64,000 nt of DNA from Martinezella rhizogenes (GCF_007002745.1 NZ_SGNY01000002.1:310001-374000); one strand, 5' to 3'; counted from the first letter of the stretch, positions 9,855-20,621 are shown. The notes: generated from the letters alone by a model not told the origin. Program-made: numbers and translations.

Positions 9855-9858
9855 TCGC

Positions 9859-10128
9859 CTACTGGTAATGGAAGCGGCACTGAATAATTTCCAGCTTTTG
9901 CTCGCTTCCAGACCCGGACACCCGATAGACAAAGCGATGCTCGCCGGTAATTCGCCGCGACCAGTAACCGGCCATGTCGCCCTTCAAGGGCTCCGGCTTT
10001 CCAAGCCCCGAAAAGGGTGTGCGTTTGGCATTACGAATAAGGTCGTTGATTTTCTCGACCATGCGGGCATCGGTTCTCTGCCAGAACTCATAATCGTCCC
10101 ACGAACTCAAGCTCCAGACGAGCTTCAT
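9859..10128 (-). CDS. yoeB: YoeB family toxin (ribosome-dependent mRNA interferase)
   Basis: At 89 residues this is a full-length YoeB/Txe toxin, which cleaves mRNA in the ribosomal A site. The catalytic set is present: Glu46 in GKPEPLKGD, Arg65 in GEHRFVYRV, and the C-terminal His87-Tyr88 pair in CRFHYQ. The opening LVWSLSSWDDYEFW matches family members. Its start overlaps the end of the yefM antitoxin gene by 4 bases, the usual coupled arrangement with the antitoxin first. All key residues are intact, so it is probably functional. Confidence 0.93.
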   Translation of the reverse strand: MKLVWSLSSWDDYEFWQRTDARMVEKINDLIRNAKRTPFSGLGKPEPLKGDMAGYWSRRITGEHRFVYRVSGSGSEQKLEIIQCRFHYQ

Positions 10129-10379
10129 TCTTCGGTCGGATCCCGCTCGACGGTGTCACCGCGTTCAAGCTCTTGCATGGAAGCACGAAGCCGAGACGCA
10201 TTTGCCGGGTTGGATAGAAGGTGCAACGTTTCCTGCATGCTCTCATATTCGCCTTCGGCCAGAACGACGACGGCTTCCTTGCCTTGACGGGTAACCAGCA
10301 GGGGCGCCCGTGTCTCCAGAACCCGGTCGAAATGGGTCGCGAAGTTCTGACGGAATTCCGTAAATCGCACATTTGCCAT
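10125..10379 (-). CDS. yefM: YefM/Phd family antitoxin
   Basis: The 84-residue antitoxin neutralises YoeB and represses its own promoter. The N-terminus (VRFTEFRQNFATHFDRV) is the DNA-binding YefM/Phd fold, with PLLVTRQGKEAVVVLAEGEYESM following. The C-terminal third (about residues 55-84) is the acidic, disordered part that wraps the toxin. It precedes and overlaps yoeB. A YefM-type operator lies directly upstream. Confidence 0.92.
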   Translation of the reverse strand: MANVRFTEFRQNFATHFDRVLETRAPLLVTRQGKEAVVVLAEGEYESMQETLHLLSNPANASRLRASMQELERGDTVERDPTEE

Positions 10380-10400
10380 AGAAGCCGCCTTTCGGAAATA

Positions 10401-10438
10401 TGTACAGATTTATGTACGTATTTGACGACGAAAGTCAA
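10401..10438 (-). promoter_or_regulatory. yefM-yoeB promoter and operator
   Basis: Two hexamers, TGTACA at 10401-10406 and TGTACG at 10413-10418, are spaced 12 bases apart. TGTACA repeats at this spacing are the core of the known E. coli yefM operator. On the minus strand a promoter fits over them: -35 TTGACT (10433-10438) and -10 TACATA (10411-10416) with a 16-base spacer. Bound YefM would therefore cover the -10 element, as expected for autorepression. The promoter is read from consensus only. Confidence 0.65.
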
Positions 10439-10462
10439 GGTTAGGTAGTTTGGCCCAGAACG

Positions 10463-10490
10463 AAAAAGGCCGGAGCTTTCGCCCCGGCCT
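10463..10490 (-). terminator. Rho-independent terminator after ilvC
   Basis: On the minus strand AGGCCGGGGC-GAAA-GCTCCGGCCT forms a GC-rich hairpin with a GAAA tetraloop, followed by a run of five T. It lies about 27 bases past the ilvC stop codon. Confidence 0.85.
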
Positions 10491-10516
10491 CCATATCTTC
10501 CACCAAACAATGAAGC

Positions 10517-12239
<1,723 letters not shown>

Positions 12240-12268
12240 GTCTTTTCCACTCCAGGGGCTCGATTAAT

Positions 12269-12282
12269 GTACCGTACGGTAC
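12269..12282. promoter_or_regulatory. Palindromic operator upstream of the TetR gene
   Basis: GTACCGTACGGTAC is a perfect 14-base palindrome, extended by a further CGGT half-copy on one side. TetR proteins typically bind such short palindromes upstream of their own genes. It lies 30 bases ahead of the TetR start. Autoregulation is inference. Confidence 0.55.
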
Positions 12283-12404
12283 GGTTCGAGCGCCATTTAA
12301 GCGGAGGCTGCTTCCCGGTCAAGCGGATTCTTCGGAGGAGGACGAGAATTGACGCGCTGCGGCATGCCATGCGCCGCAGCATGAAGCGTGGCAGGCGCCG
12401 GCAT

Positions 12405-12824
12405 TCAGTTCTCGATGTCGAACCGGCTTCTCGCCTTGCGTATCGCATCGTGATTATCGAGCGCCCATTGAATGACGACTTTAAGCGGCGTGTAGAGCGA
12501 TGCGCCGAGCGGGGTGATGCTGTATTCCACGCTTGGCGGCTTCGTCGGAAAGACCTGCCGGTGAATATAGCCTTCGCGCTGCAAATCCCGCAGTGTCTGC
12601 GTCAGCATGCGTTGGGAAATATCCGGCACCATGCGCCGCAGCTCGCCGAAACGGTAGGGCTTCGATGCTATCGCCCCCAGCAGCAAAGTGGACCATTTGC
12701 CGCCGATCTGGCTCATGACGTCCCGCACGGGGCAATCGGCAACACTGGTGGCGGAAAACACCAGCCCGAAGGCCTCGTCAAGCCTGTTTTCCTGCCTCGC
12801 GGGCCCGACAACATCCATAAGCAT
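12405..12824 (-). CDS. HxlR family transcriptional regulator (YtfH/QorR-like)
   Basis: The 139-residue winged-helix protein has the HxlR core: [22 protein letters not shown], the [29 protein letters not shown] recognition region, and a wing ending in VEYSITPLG. Cys30 within DCPV is the conserved cysteine that some members use to sense electrophiles or redox state. I chose the start at 12824, which follows an AAGGGA ribosome site; the frame is open 19 codons further. The gene is divergent from a QorB-like reductase, the same arrangement as ytfH/ytfG in E. coli and qorR/qor2 in Corynebacterium, so it probably represses that gene. Confidence 0.87.
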   Translation of the reverse strand: MLMDVVGPARQENRLDEAFGLVFSATSVADCPVRDVMSQIGGKWSTLLLGAIASKPYRFGELRRMVPDISQRMLTQTLRDLQREGYIHRQVFPTKPPSVEYSITPLGASLYTPLKVVIQWALDNHDAIRKARSRFDIEN

Positions 12825-12932
12825 GGTTCCCTTTTGGTAACGATCCGCGCAGAACCTGCCTTCTTTACAGCCTCTAGGCAATTCCTATTTTAGTGCTGCT
12901 CTCTTTTTGAGACGACCGAAAGGATAAAAATC

Positions 12933-13814
12933 ATGAGCAGAATTCTGGTGACCGGCGCCGCCGGACAGCTTGGACAGGCCGTCATCCGCCACCTCCTGGA
13001 AACCTACCACGTCCCGGCCGCCAATATCGTCGCCGCCACCCGCGACGTATCCCGGCTCTCCGCGCTTGCAGCAAAAGGCGCCGAAGTGCGACGCGCGGAT
13101 TTCGACGATCCCGCATCGCTTGACGCCGCCTTTTCCGGCATCGACACGCTGCTGGTCATCTCCACCGATGCGCTCATGGTCCCCGGCCTTCGCCTCAGAC
13201 AACACCAAACGGCGGTGGAGGCAGCCACAAGAGCCGGTATCCGGCATATCGCCTATACGTCGATGCCAAGCCCCGACAAATCGCTCGTCAGCTTCGCACC
13301 CGATCATCTGGGAACGGAAACAGCGATCAAGGCAAGCGGCCTGCCCTACACCATTCTTCGCAATGCATGGTATTTCGACAACCACCTGCACGGCATGCCG
13401 CAAAATCTGAAGAATGGCCAGTGGTTCACGGCCCGCGGCAACGGCAGGGTCGGCGATGTCTCCCGGGAAGACTGCGCCCATGCTGCCGCCGCCGCACTAC
13501 TGAAACCGGCGGAAAACCGGACCTATACGCTGACCGGGGCGGAAACATCGACGGCCGACGGTCTGGCTTCCCTGATAAGCGAGGTGACGGGCAAGCCGCT
13601 TGCCGTGGTGCAGGTCACGCCCGAGCAGCTCAAGCAGGCAATAACTGCGACGGGATTGCCCGACATCATTGCCGGCATGATCGCTTCCGCCGACGCCAAT
13701 ATCGCCGCCGGAAACTTCGACATCGTGACCCGAGACTTCGAAACGCTGACAGGTGCGACGCCGCAATCCGCAGCGGATTTCTTCAGCGAGCATAAATCCG
13801 CACTGCTGGGCTGA
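12933..13814 (+). CDS. NAD(P)-binding quinone oxidoreductase, QorB/NmrA-like atypical SDR
   Basis: The 293-residue protein is an atypical short-chain dehydrogenase of the NmrA/QorB group. The N-terminal nucleotide-binding loop reads VTGAAGQLGQ (about residues 6-15). Further features are the ADFDDPASL and FSGIDTLLVIST segments, the AYTSMPSP region, and SGLPYTILRNAWYFDN, typical of QorB (YtfG). QorB reduces quinones with NADPH. The divergent HxlR gene supports a role in quinone or electrophile detoxification. An AAAGGA ribosome site precedes the ATG. Confidence 0.84.
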   Translation: MSRILVTGAAGQLGQAVIRHLLETYHVPAANIVAATRDVSRLSALAAKGAEVRRADFDDPASLDAAFSGIDTLLVISTDALMVPGLRLRQHQTAVEAATRAGIRHIAYTSMPSPDKSLVSFAPDHLGTETAIKASGLPYTILRNAWYFDNHLHGMPQNLKNGQWFTARGNGRVGDVSREDCAHAAAAALLKPAENRTYTLTGAETSTADGLASLISEVTGKPLAVVQVTPEQLKQAITATGLPDIIAGMIASADANIAAGNFDIVTRDFETLTGATPQSAADFFSEHKSALLG

Positions 13815-13874
13815 AATGCCGGCCCGTTCCACCCCGCGCCGGGAGGGGACGGGCTTTAAAACAGCGACCGTTGC

Positions 13875-14813
13875 TCAAGCCCGAATGGTCGAGGGCGAAA
13901 CAGCCTGTTCCGCCGCGATAATCTCACGCGAAGCATCAATATCCCGCGACGGCGACAATCCGTAAAAACGGCTATATTCGCGGCTGAACTGCGACGGGCT
14001 CTGGTAACCGACACGATGGCCGGCAGTGCCGGCATCCAGCCGTTCAGCAAGCATCAGCCGGCGCGCCTCATGCAGCCGCAGCTGCTTCTGGTACTGCACC
14101 GGCGTCATGGCCGTGATCGTCTTGAAATGATGATGGAAGGACGACACGCTCATGCCGATATGCTCGGCAAGGTCTTCGATGCGCAGCTGGCGCGCGAAAT
14201 TCTCCCGCAGCCAGGCAATGGCGCGGGCGATGCGGTTGCCCTGGCTGCCGGCCGCGATGATGTTCATCAGCTGCCCGCCGGCTGGTCCTGTCAGGATGCG
14301 ATAGAGGATTTCCTGCTCGATCAGCGGTGCCATGGCGGCAATCTCTGTTGGACGATCGAGCAAGCGCAGCAGCCGGATCGCCGCATCCAGAAGCTCCGGC
14401 GTGGCAGCGTTGACGACGATGCCGCGCTGCGCATTCGCGGGCTCCGTCGGCGTATCGATCGGCACGCGGCGCATGAGATCGAGCAGCTTCTCGCTGTCGA
14501 TGGCAAGCGCGATGCAGAAATGCGGCACCTCTTTGCTCGCCTCCACCACCCGCCACGCGACCGGCAGGTCGAGCGAGGTCAGCAGATAGTCGCCGGCGCC
14601 GTAATTGATGGTATCCGTTCCCAATTGAACACATTTCGATCCCTGTATCACCATCGCCAGACAGGGACGGTAGCTACCGTGGCACGGCGCGCTCGGCGCA
14701 GTACGCCGGCTGATGCCGAGGGATTCGATTGCCGTCTGCACCTCACCGTCACGGGTGGCATGCCGTGCGGCGATGGAGGCGATCTCCTGATAGACATTGA
14801 ACGGCAAGGACAT
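13875..14813 (-). CDS. AraC family transcriptional regulator (YqhC-like)
   Basis: The 312-residue regulator has an N-terminal AraC_N ligand-binding domain (about residues 25-180: [28 protein letters not shown]). A C-terminal pair of helix-turn-helix motifs follows (about 205-295: [21 protein letters not shown] and [25 protein letters not shown]). This combination is shared with E. coli YqhC, which activates an aldehyde reductase gene in response to aldehydes. Here it is divergent from a zinc alcohol dehydrogenase with a gap of 189 bases, pointing to an aldehyde-responsive pair. That role is inference. Confidence 0.88.
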   Translation of the reverse strand: MSLPFNVYQEIASIAARHATRDGEVQTAIESLGISRRTAPSAPCHGSYRPCLAMVIQGSKCVQLGTDTINYGAGDYLLTSLDLPVAWRVVEASKEVPHFCIALAIDSEKLLDLMRRVPIDTPTEPANAQRGIVVNAATPELLDAAIRLLRLLDRPTEIAAMAPLIEQEILYRILTGPAGGQLMNIIAAGSQGNRIARAIAWLRENFARQLRIEDLAEHIGMSVSSFHHHFKTITAMTPVQYQKQLRLHEARRLMLAERLDAGTAGHRVGYQSPSQFSREYSRFYGLSPSRDIDASREIIAAEQAVSPSTIRA

Positions 14814-15002
14814 GAGGGAAATCCCTTAACTGAAGGAAGAGATGCGTTAGATGCCACTTATCTAGAAAGCCGCCGGACTTCCGCAAAGAGCATGCCCGCA
14901 TATTTTTGCAGGATCGTGCAAAAAGCTCGGAGGATCGCTCTAACGCCGCCTTGCACTTCCATTGCATATTCCGCCGTCCCCAACTCCCGAAAGGATATTC
15001 AG

Positions 15003-16049
15003 ATGGCTATTGCAAGAGGTTATGCTGCGACCGACGCGTCGAAGCCGCTTACCCCGTTCACCTTCGAACGCCGCGAGCCGAACGATGACGACGTCGTCAT
15101 CGATATCAAATATGCCGGCATCTGCCACTCGGACATCCACACCGTCCGCAACGAATGGAAGAATGCCGTCTTCCCGATCGTCCCGGGTCACGAAATTGCC
15201 GGTGTCGTCAAGGCTGTCGGCTCCAAGGTCACGAAGTTCAAGGTCGGCGACCATGTCGGCGTCGGCTGCTTCGTCGATTCCTGCGTCGGCTGCGCCACCC
15301 GCGATCTCGACAACGAACATTATATGCCCGGCCTCGTCCAGACCTATAACGATGTCGATCCGTTCACGAAAACCGCGACCCATGGCGGTTATTCCGACTC
15401 GATCGTCGTCAAGGAAGGTTATGTCCTGTCGATCCCGGACAACCTGCCGCTCGATGCATCCGCACCGCTTCTCTGCGCCGGCATCACGCTTTATTCGCCG
15501 CTGCGCCGCTGGAACGCCGGCCCCGGCCAGAAGGTCGCGATCGTCGGCATGGGCGGCCTTGGCCATATGGGCGTCAAGCTCGGCGCGGCCATGGGTGCGG
15601 ATATCACCGTGCTGTCCCAGACGCTGTCGAAGAAGGAAGATGGCCTGAAGCTCGGCGCGAAGGAATATTACGCCACCAGCGACGCCTCGACCTTCGAGAA
15701 GCTGGCCGGCACCTTCGACCTGATCATCTGCACGGCCGGCGTCGCCATCGACTGGAATGCCTATCTCGGCCTCCTGAAGCCCAAGGGCAGCATGGTCGTG
15801 GTCGGCGCACCGGAACATCCGATCCCCGTCCACGCATTCGCGCTGATCTTCGGTGCGAAGAACCTGTCGGGTTCGATGATCGGTTCGATCAAGGAAACCC
15901 AGGAAATGCTGGATTTCTGCGGCGAGCACAACATCGTCTCGGAGATCGAGACGATCAACATCCAGGATGTCAATGAAGCCTATGAGCGCGTGCTGAAGAG
16001 CGACGTGCGGTATCGCTTCGTCATCGACATGGCATCGCTCGACGCGTGA
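15003..16049 (+). CDS. Zinc-dependent NAD(P) alcohol dehydrogenase (AdhC/YahK-like)
   Basis: The 348-residue medium-chain dehydrogenase belongs to the cinnamyl alcohol dehydrogenase/YahK group of NADPH aldehyde reductases. Catalytic zinc ligands are present: Cys41 (GICHSD), His63-Glu64 (PGHE) and Cys158 (LLCAG). The Rossmann loop reads [12 protein letters not shown]. The structural zinc loop keeps Cys94 and Cys97, but the expected third and fourth cysteines are Arg100 and Met108, so this site probably holds no zinc. I chose the start at 15003, which follows a GAAAGGA site; the longer open frame would run into the AraC gene region. It is paired with the divergent AraC regulator. Confidence 0.92.
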   Translation: MAIARGYAATDASKPLTPFTFERREPNDDDVVIDIKYAGICHSDIHTVRNEWKNAVFPIVPGHEIAGVVKAVGSKVTKFKVGDHVGVGCFVDSCVGCATRDLDNEHYMPGLVQTYNDVDPFTKTATHGGYSDSIVVKEGYVLSIPDNLPLDASAPLLCAGITLYSPLRRWNAGPGQKVAIVGMGGLGHMGVKLGAAMGADITVLSQTLSKKEDGLKLGAKEYYATSDASTFEKLAGTFDLIICTAGVAIDWNAYLGLLKPKGSMVVVGAPEHPIPVHAFALIFGAKNLSGSMIGSIKETQEMLDFCGEHNIVSEIETINIQDVNEAYERVLKSDVRYRFVIDMASLDA

Positions 16050-16084
16050 GTCTTGGATTGGGGCAAACCCGCTCCATCCACCCG

Positions 16085-16198
16085 CCGTCACCCCGGACCA
16101 AATCCGGGGTCCGGCCAGCCCAAGTCCTTGGACTGAAAAACTCTTCTCGCCGCGCAGACGCGCGGCGGCTGGATGCCGGATCAAGTCCGGCATGACGG
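16085..16198. repeat. Short palindromic intergenic repeat pair
   Basis: Two small inverted repeats bound a 114-base element. The left one is CCGTCACCCCGGACCAAATCC with GGGGTCCGG; the right one is GGATGCCGGATCAAGTCCGG followed by CATGACGG. The outer ends CCGTCA and TGACGG are also inverted. This CCGTCATGCCGGACTTGATCC type of motif is widespread between genes in Rhizobiales. It lies between the alcohol dehydrogenase stop and the terminator. Confidence 0.6.
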
Positions 16199-16228
16199 AG
16201 GAGTAGTCTGGCGCAGCTGTCATAACAT

Positions 16229-16257
16229 AAGGGCGGGAAGCCATGCTTCCCGCCCTT
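16229..16257. terminator. Bidirectional terminator hairpin
   Basis: AAGGGCGGGAAGC-CAT-GCTTCCCGCCCTT is a perfect 13-bp stem with a 3-base loop. It sits between the convergent alcohol dehydrogenase and ndh genes, with T-rich or A-rich bases on both flanks. It could end transcripts from either side. Confidence 0.75.
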
Positions 16258-16277
16258 GTCATTTGCCTGCCCGGTCC

Positions 16278-17543
16278 TCAGGCCTCGTCCTTCAGCGTCT
16301 CTTTCTGGGTAATCAGCCGCGCACTGTGCTGGCCGCTCAGATAAATCCACAACCAGCTCCACGCCACGGCAAGTCGCGAACGCGTTCCGATCAGGAAGTA
16401 GATATGGGCAAGGCCCCAGATCCACCATGCCAGCACGCCCTTCAGCTTGAACCTGCCGAAATCGATCACCGCCGCACGTTTGCCGATGGTGGCGAGATTG
16501 CCCTGATGGCTGTAGCGGAACGGAGCCGGTGAAGGTTTGCCGTCAAGCCGCGCCCTGATGACCTTTGCAACATAAGCGCCCTGCTGCTTCGCCGCGGGCG
16601 CAATGCCCGGCACCGGCTTGCCGTTTTCCTGATTGACGGCGGCCGTATCGCCGATGACGAAGATATCGGCATCGTCTTCCAGATTGAGATGAGGTCCGAC
16701 AATGGCGCGCCCCGCCCTGTCAGCCGCCGCCCCTAGCCACTTCGCGGCGGGAGACGCCTGCACACCGGCGGCCCAGACAACCGTGCGGCAGGGATAATAA
16801 GTGTCGCCCACCGTCACGCCTTCATCGCTGCAGGCCGTCACCGGCGTACCGAGCAGAACCTCGACACCCAGTTTTTCGAGCGCTTCCTTGGCATAGGCAG
16901 AAAGATCCTCGGTGAAAACCGGCAGGACACGCGGGCCGGCCTCGACAAGCAGCACGCGGGTCTGCCGGGTGTCGACATTGCGGAATTCCGCCGGCAGCGC
17001 CTTATGGGCCAGCTCGGCGATCATGCCCGCCATTTCCACGCCCGTCGGGCCCGCCCCGATGATGACGAAAGTCAGCTGCGCCTGCCGCTCCTCTTCGCTG
17101 ATGGAAAGTTCGGCCCTTTCGAAAGCCAGAAGCAGACGGCGGCGGATTGTCGTTGCATCTTCCAGCGTCTTGAGACCGGGGGCGGAACGCTCCCACTCGT
17201 CGCGACCGAAATAGGCATGGCGCGCGCCGGTGGCCAGCACCAGCGTATCGAAACCGATCACCTGACCCGAACTTAAATGCACGGTCCGCGCCGCCCGGTC
17301 TATGCCGGTCACCTCCGCAAGCAGGGTCGTTACCTCCTTGCGGTCGCGGTAAAGATGGCGGATCGGCCAGGCGATTTCGGATGTCGCCAGCGCCGTGGTC
17401 GCAACCTGATAAAGCAGTGGCTGGAACAGGTGATGGTTGCGGCGATCGATCAATGTGATGCGGACAGGGGCCCCCTCCAGCCCATGTACCAGTTGTAAAC
17501 CGCCGAAGCCTCCACCCACGACGACAACATGATGTTCTTGCAT
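16278..17543 (-). CDS. ndh: Type II NADH:quinone dehydrogenase
   Basis: The 421-residue flavoprotein transfers electrons from NADH to quinone without pumping protons. The FAD loop VVVVGGGFGGLQ is at the N-terminus. FQPLLYQVAT follows, the NADH loop FVIIGAGPTGVEMAG lies near residue 160, and VIGDTAAV near residue 300 closes the flavin site. The C-terminal WWIWGLAHIYFLIG and following tryptophan-rich stretch form the amphipathic anchor to the inner membrane. It lies 71 bases downstream of the pdxJ stop codon on the same strand. Confidence 0.93.
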   Translation of the reverse strand: MQEHHVVVVGGGFGGLQLVHGLEGAPVRITLIDRRNHHLFQPLLYQVATTALATSEIAWPIRHLYRDRKEVTTLLAEVTGIDRAARTVHLSSGQVIGFDTLVLATGARHAYFGRDEWERSAPGLKTLEDATTIRRRLLLAFERAELSISEEERQAQLTFVIIGAGPTGVEMAGMIAELAHKALPAEFRNVDTRQTRVLLVEAGPRVLPVFTEDLSAYAKEALEKLGVEVLLGTPVTACSDEGVTVGDTYYPCRTVVWAAGVQASPAAKWLGAAADRAGRAIVGPHLNLEDDADIFVIGDTAAVNQENGKPVPGIAPAAKQQGAYVAKVIRARLDGKPSPAPFRYSHQGNLATIGKRAAVIDFGRFKLKGVLAWWIWGLAHIYFLIGTRSRLAVAWSWLWIYLSGQHSARLITQKETLKDEA

Positions 17544-17614
17544 ATGTCTCTGCCTTCAAAAGCTCGCGCACGGAGCATGCGCAGCCAGAGCATAGGCGAA
17601 AAAATTGACTTTGG

Positions 17615-18370
17615 TTATGAAATAGGCTGACCACAGGCCTGACAAAAACGCCGGACTGTTTCAGCCATGCCATATTCCAGCGCATCCGCCGTCAATCCGT
17701 GACCGATAGAAACTTCAGCCAGATAAGGAATGCGTTTCATCAGCCTGGGCAGGTTTGCGACAGTCAGGTCATGGCCGGCATTGACGGCAAGCCCGAGTGC
17801 CGCAGCATGGTCCGCCGTCTGTCCGAGCTTCTCAAGAAGCGCCTCGCCCTTTTGCGGATCGTCAAAACAACCGCCATAGGGGCCGGTGTAGAGTTCGATA
17901 TGCGCCGCACCCGTTTCAGCCGCCAGTTCCACCGGCTCGCGTTCCCCGTCACCATCGGCAAACAGTGAAACCCGCATGCCGCCAGCCTTCAGGCGTCCGA
18001 CGACTTCCTTCAGGAAAATGCCGTGCCTGCGAAAATCCCAGCCATGATCGGATGTCGCCTGCGAGGGATCATCCGGCACCAGCGTTACCTGTTCCGGCTG
18101 GGTCTTTTCGCAAAGAACGAGAAAATCCTCGGTCGGATAACCTTCGATGTTAAATTCCGCCTTGGGAAAGCTGTCATCGATCAACGCGCGTAGCACCGGC
18201 AGGTCTGAAAAGCGGATATGGCGCTGATCGGGACGAGGGTGTACAGTCAGGCCGCTTGCACCCGCAGCGAGTGCCAGTTGCCCGAAATGCGCGACATCCG
18301 GCCACGGAAGGTCGCGACGGTTACGCAGCATGGCGATTGCATTGAGATTGACGGAAAGTTTTGCGGGCAT
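17615..18370 (-). CDS. pdxJ: Pyridoxine 5'-phosphate synthase
   Basis: The 251-residue TIM-barrel enzyme condenses 3-amino-2-oxopropyl phosphate with deoxyxylulose 5-phosphate to give pyridoxine 5'-phosphate. Recognisable features are [15 protein letters not shown] at the N-terminus, [13 protein letters not shown], the EFNIEGYP segment with the key glutamate, [16 protein letters not shown] and NAGHDLT with the catalytic histidine. I chose the ATG at 18370, giving a length close to the usual 240-250; the frame is open 35 codons further without a better start. It is divergent from the MerR-like gene. Confidence 0.95.
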   Translation of the reverse strand: MPAKLSVNLNAIAMLRNRRDLPWPDVAHFGQLALAAGASGLTVHPRPDQRHIRFSDLPVLRALIDDSFPKAEFNIEGYPTEDFLVLCEKTQPEQVTLVPDDPSQATSDHGWDFRRHGIFLKEVVGRLKAGGMRVSLFADGDGEREPVELAAETGAAHIELYTGPYGGCFDDPQKGEALLEKLGQTADHAAALGLAVNAGHDLTVANLPRLMKRIPYLAEVSIGHGLTADALEYGMAETVRRFCQACGQPIS

Positions 18371-18604
18371 GGCGTCGGGCTCCGGTTCGGAATCTGCATC
18401 CTGTTTCACGCAGGTTGACGCCGACCGCAAGGAGGCCGATAAAATTTTTTGGAACACGGGAACGAAAACACACAATACACGTTACGGTTCTTATGTAGCG
18501 TTTGGCATGATGTCTTGATCAGGAGACAGACCGTTGCGGGGGAACAAGCAACGGACGTCTTTTAAAAGCAGGCGCGCCGCCAAAGAGCGCAAAGGGGGGA
18601 AAGA

Positions 18605-19300
18605 ATGCAGGATGGCCGTATGCCGTTTGAACACGGCGACGAGGACAAACCCAATCTAAGGCTCAGCAGCTTTTTACCTGACATAAGCCTGCCCTCTTCC
18701 CTGCCCGCCGAACCGGTGCCCATTGCCGATATGGCCAATATCTTCGGAGTGACCCACCGGACCCTTCATTTTTACGAAGAAAAGGCGCTGCTGACATCGA
18801 AGCGCATCGGCCAGATGCGGGTCTACACCCATCGCAACGTCCAGCGCATGGCGGTCATCAATGTCTGCCGCGAGGTCGGCATTTCGGTTGCTGCCATTAC
18901 CGAGATCATGGAAAAACTCGTCCGCTCCCTGTCGCAGGAAGAGGCGGACGACATTTTCCACGCCGCGCTGAGACAGCGGAAGAGAGAATTGACGGCCGAG
19001 CTTTCAACCCTTCAGCGTCAGGCACAGCAGATTGAAGAATTGCTCGTCATCGATAGCGATGCGGATGGCTTTGACGGCGCTGAACGTGGTCCGGCCAAGG
19101 ACATTGCCCTCACCGATACCGAACGGAAATGTCTGGAATTGATGGCAGAAGGTTATGCGCCGGTGCGTCTCGCCCGGGCTCTCGGTCTTTCGGGCAGCGA
19201 CCTCAACGCGCTTGAAGCGAAGATCATCGGCAAGTTCAGTGCCAGCAACCGCTTTCAGGCGGTCGCCAAGGCAGTCCTGCTTGGTGTTATCCGCGCATAA
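18605..19300 (+). CDS. MerR family regulator with LuxR-like C-terminal domain
   Basis: This 231-residue protein combines two DNA-binding modules. Residues about 38-107 form a MerR winged helix (IADMANIFGVTHRTLHFYEEKALL, then RVYTHRNVQRMAVI). Residues about 110-148 are a long helix of the kind that dimerises MerR proteins. Residues about 168-229 look like a LuxR/GerE helix-turn-helix: LTDTERKCLELMAEGY, then LARALGLSGSDLNALEAKIIGKFSASNRFQAV. No cysteine pair or drug-binding domain is present in the usual effector position, so the effector is unknown. It is monocistronic and divergent from pdxJ, with a strong AGGGGGGAAAG site before the ATG. Confidence 0.85.
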   Translation: MQDGRMPFEHGDEDKPNLRLSSFLPDISLPSSLPAEPVPIADMANIFGVTHRTLHFYEEKALLTSKRIGQMRVYTHRNVQRMAVINVCREVGISVAAITEIMEKLVRSLSQEEADDIFHAALRQRKRELTAELSTLQRQAQQIEELLVIDSDADGFDGAERGPAKDIALTDTERKCLELMAEGYAPVRLARALGLSGSDLNALEAKIIGKFSASNRFQAVAKAVLLGVIRA

Positions 19301-19378
19301 AAGCGTGTCGAGGAAAAGTGCATAGCGATTTTCCGCCCGGACGATGCGCAGACAAGGAGATTGGGCCCATGCCCAATC

Positions 19379-20506
19379 TCAACGAACGATCGTAAGCGTC
19401 TCGGCCGCGCGGGTAATGGCTGTGTAAAGCCAACGCTCACGTGAATCCCGGAATGCATAGCTCTCATCGAAAAGAACCACATTGTTCCACTGCGAACCCT
19501 GCGCCTTGTGCACGGTCAGCGCATAGCCGAAATCGAACTCGTCATAACGCTTGCGGGTCGACCACGGAATTTCGGTCTCGACATCCTCGAACGCCGCCTT
19601 CAGCAATTTGATCTTGGCCGCACCGCGATCCATATCGTCATCTTCCGGCCGGATCATCAGGTTGATGCCGGGCTTCACCGTCTCGCGCGAGGAGCTCATG
19701 ACCTGCCAGAGCGAGCCGTTCAGCAGGCCCTTGGCCGGATCGTTCCTGAGGCAAACCAGCTTGTCACCGGATTGCGGATAATCGGCCGAAAAACCCTTGA
19801 GTTCACGAAGCCGCTGATTGTAGCGGCGGCGCGTGCGATTGGTGCCGACCAGCACCTGATCGGCCTCCAGCACCAGTGACTGCGTCACTTCTGACTTCGA
19901 GATCACCTGCGCCGAGCCATAATCGCCGCGCATGATCTCGCGGCCCTCGCGCACATCCATGGCAAGATGGATGATGGGATTGTCCTTGGCCTGACGGTGG
20001 ATTTCCGAGAGAAGATAATCCGGCTCCTGCTCGGTGAAGAAACCACCACCCGATACCGGCGGCAACTGGCCCGGATCGCCAAGCACGAGGATCGGCGTGC
20101 CGAAGCTCATCAGATCCTTGCCGAGCTGCTCGTCCACCATCGAACATTCATCGATGATGATCAGCGCTGCCTTGGCAAGCGGGCTCTGGCGGTTGATGGA
20201 AAACATCGGCGCGACCGAGGTCTTGCCGGTTTCCTCGTCTTCCACCGTTTCTTCGCCACGCGGGCGGTAGATCAGCGAATGGATGGTGCGAGCATTGGTC
20301 GCCCCGCGGGAGCGCAGCACCTGCGCTGCCTTGCCAGTGAAGGCCGCAAACAGCACTTCACCATCGACATTTTCCGCGAAATGTTTGGCAAGCGTCGTCT
20401 TGCCCGTTCCGGCATAACCGAACAACCGGAAAACCGGCGTCCGGCCTTCCTTCAGCCAGCGGGAAACAGCCTTGAGCGCTTCGTCCTGTTGCGGTGAAAA
20501 TAACAT
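19379..20506 (-). CDS. RecD-like ATP-dependent DNA helicase
   Basis: The 375-residue superfamily 1 helicase resembles the motor domain of RecD2/TraA-type enzymes. Walker A GYAGTGKT is at residues 30-37, the DE box reads IIIDECSMVD, and motif III reads LGDPGQLPPVSGG. The C-terminal motif is ALTVHKAQGSQWNNVV, followed by TAITRAAETL. The N-terminal RecD2 extensions are absent, so it is a short stand-alone helicase. It likely unwinds DNA 5'-3', but partners are unknown. It is divergent from the SDR-DoxX gene. Confidence 0.88.
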   Translation of the reverse strand: MLFSPQQDEALKAVSRWLKEGRTPVFRLFGYAGTGKTTLAKHFAENVDGEVLFAAFTGKAAQVLRSRGATNARTIHSLIYRPRGEETVEDEETGKTSVAPMFSINRQSPLAKAALIIIDECSMVDEQLGKDLMSFGTPILVLGDPGQLPPVSGGGFFTEQEPDYLLSEIHRQAKDNPIIHLAMDVREGREIMRGDYGSAQVISKSEVTQSLVLEADQVLVGTNRTRRRYNQRLRELKGFSADYPQSGDKLVCLRNDPAKGLLNGSLWQVMSSSRETVKPGINLMIRPEDDDMDRGAAKIKLLKAAFEDVETEIPWSTRKRYDEFDFGYALTVHKAQGSQWNNVVLFDESYAFRDSRERWLYTAITRAAETLTIVR

Positions 20507-20621
20507 GCGCCCTCATCGCAGGATTCGAGCACCCTGCGCAACAGAAAAAGAACGAAAGATGAATCGTGACACCAGAATGCGGCAATAAAACACGGCTGGT
20601 TTTTAAACCACGGCGGCTATC

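Noticed and set aside
12356..12380. Hairpin GCTGCGGC...GCCGCAGC as a terminator for the HxlR gene
   Set aside because: It lies downstream of the HxlR stop on the minus strand, but no T-run follows the stem, so a terminator call is not supported.
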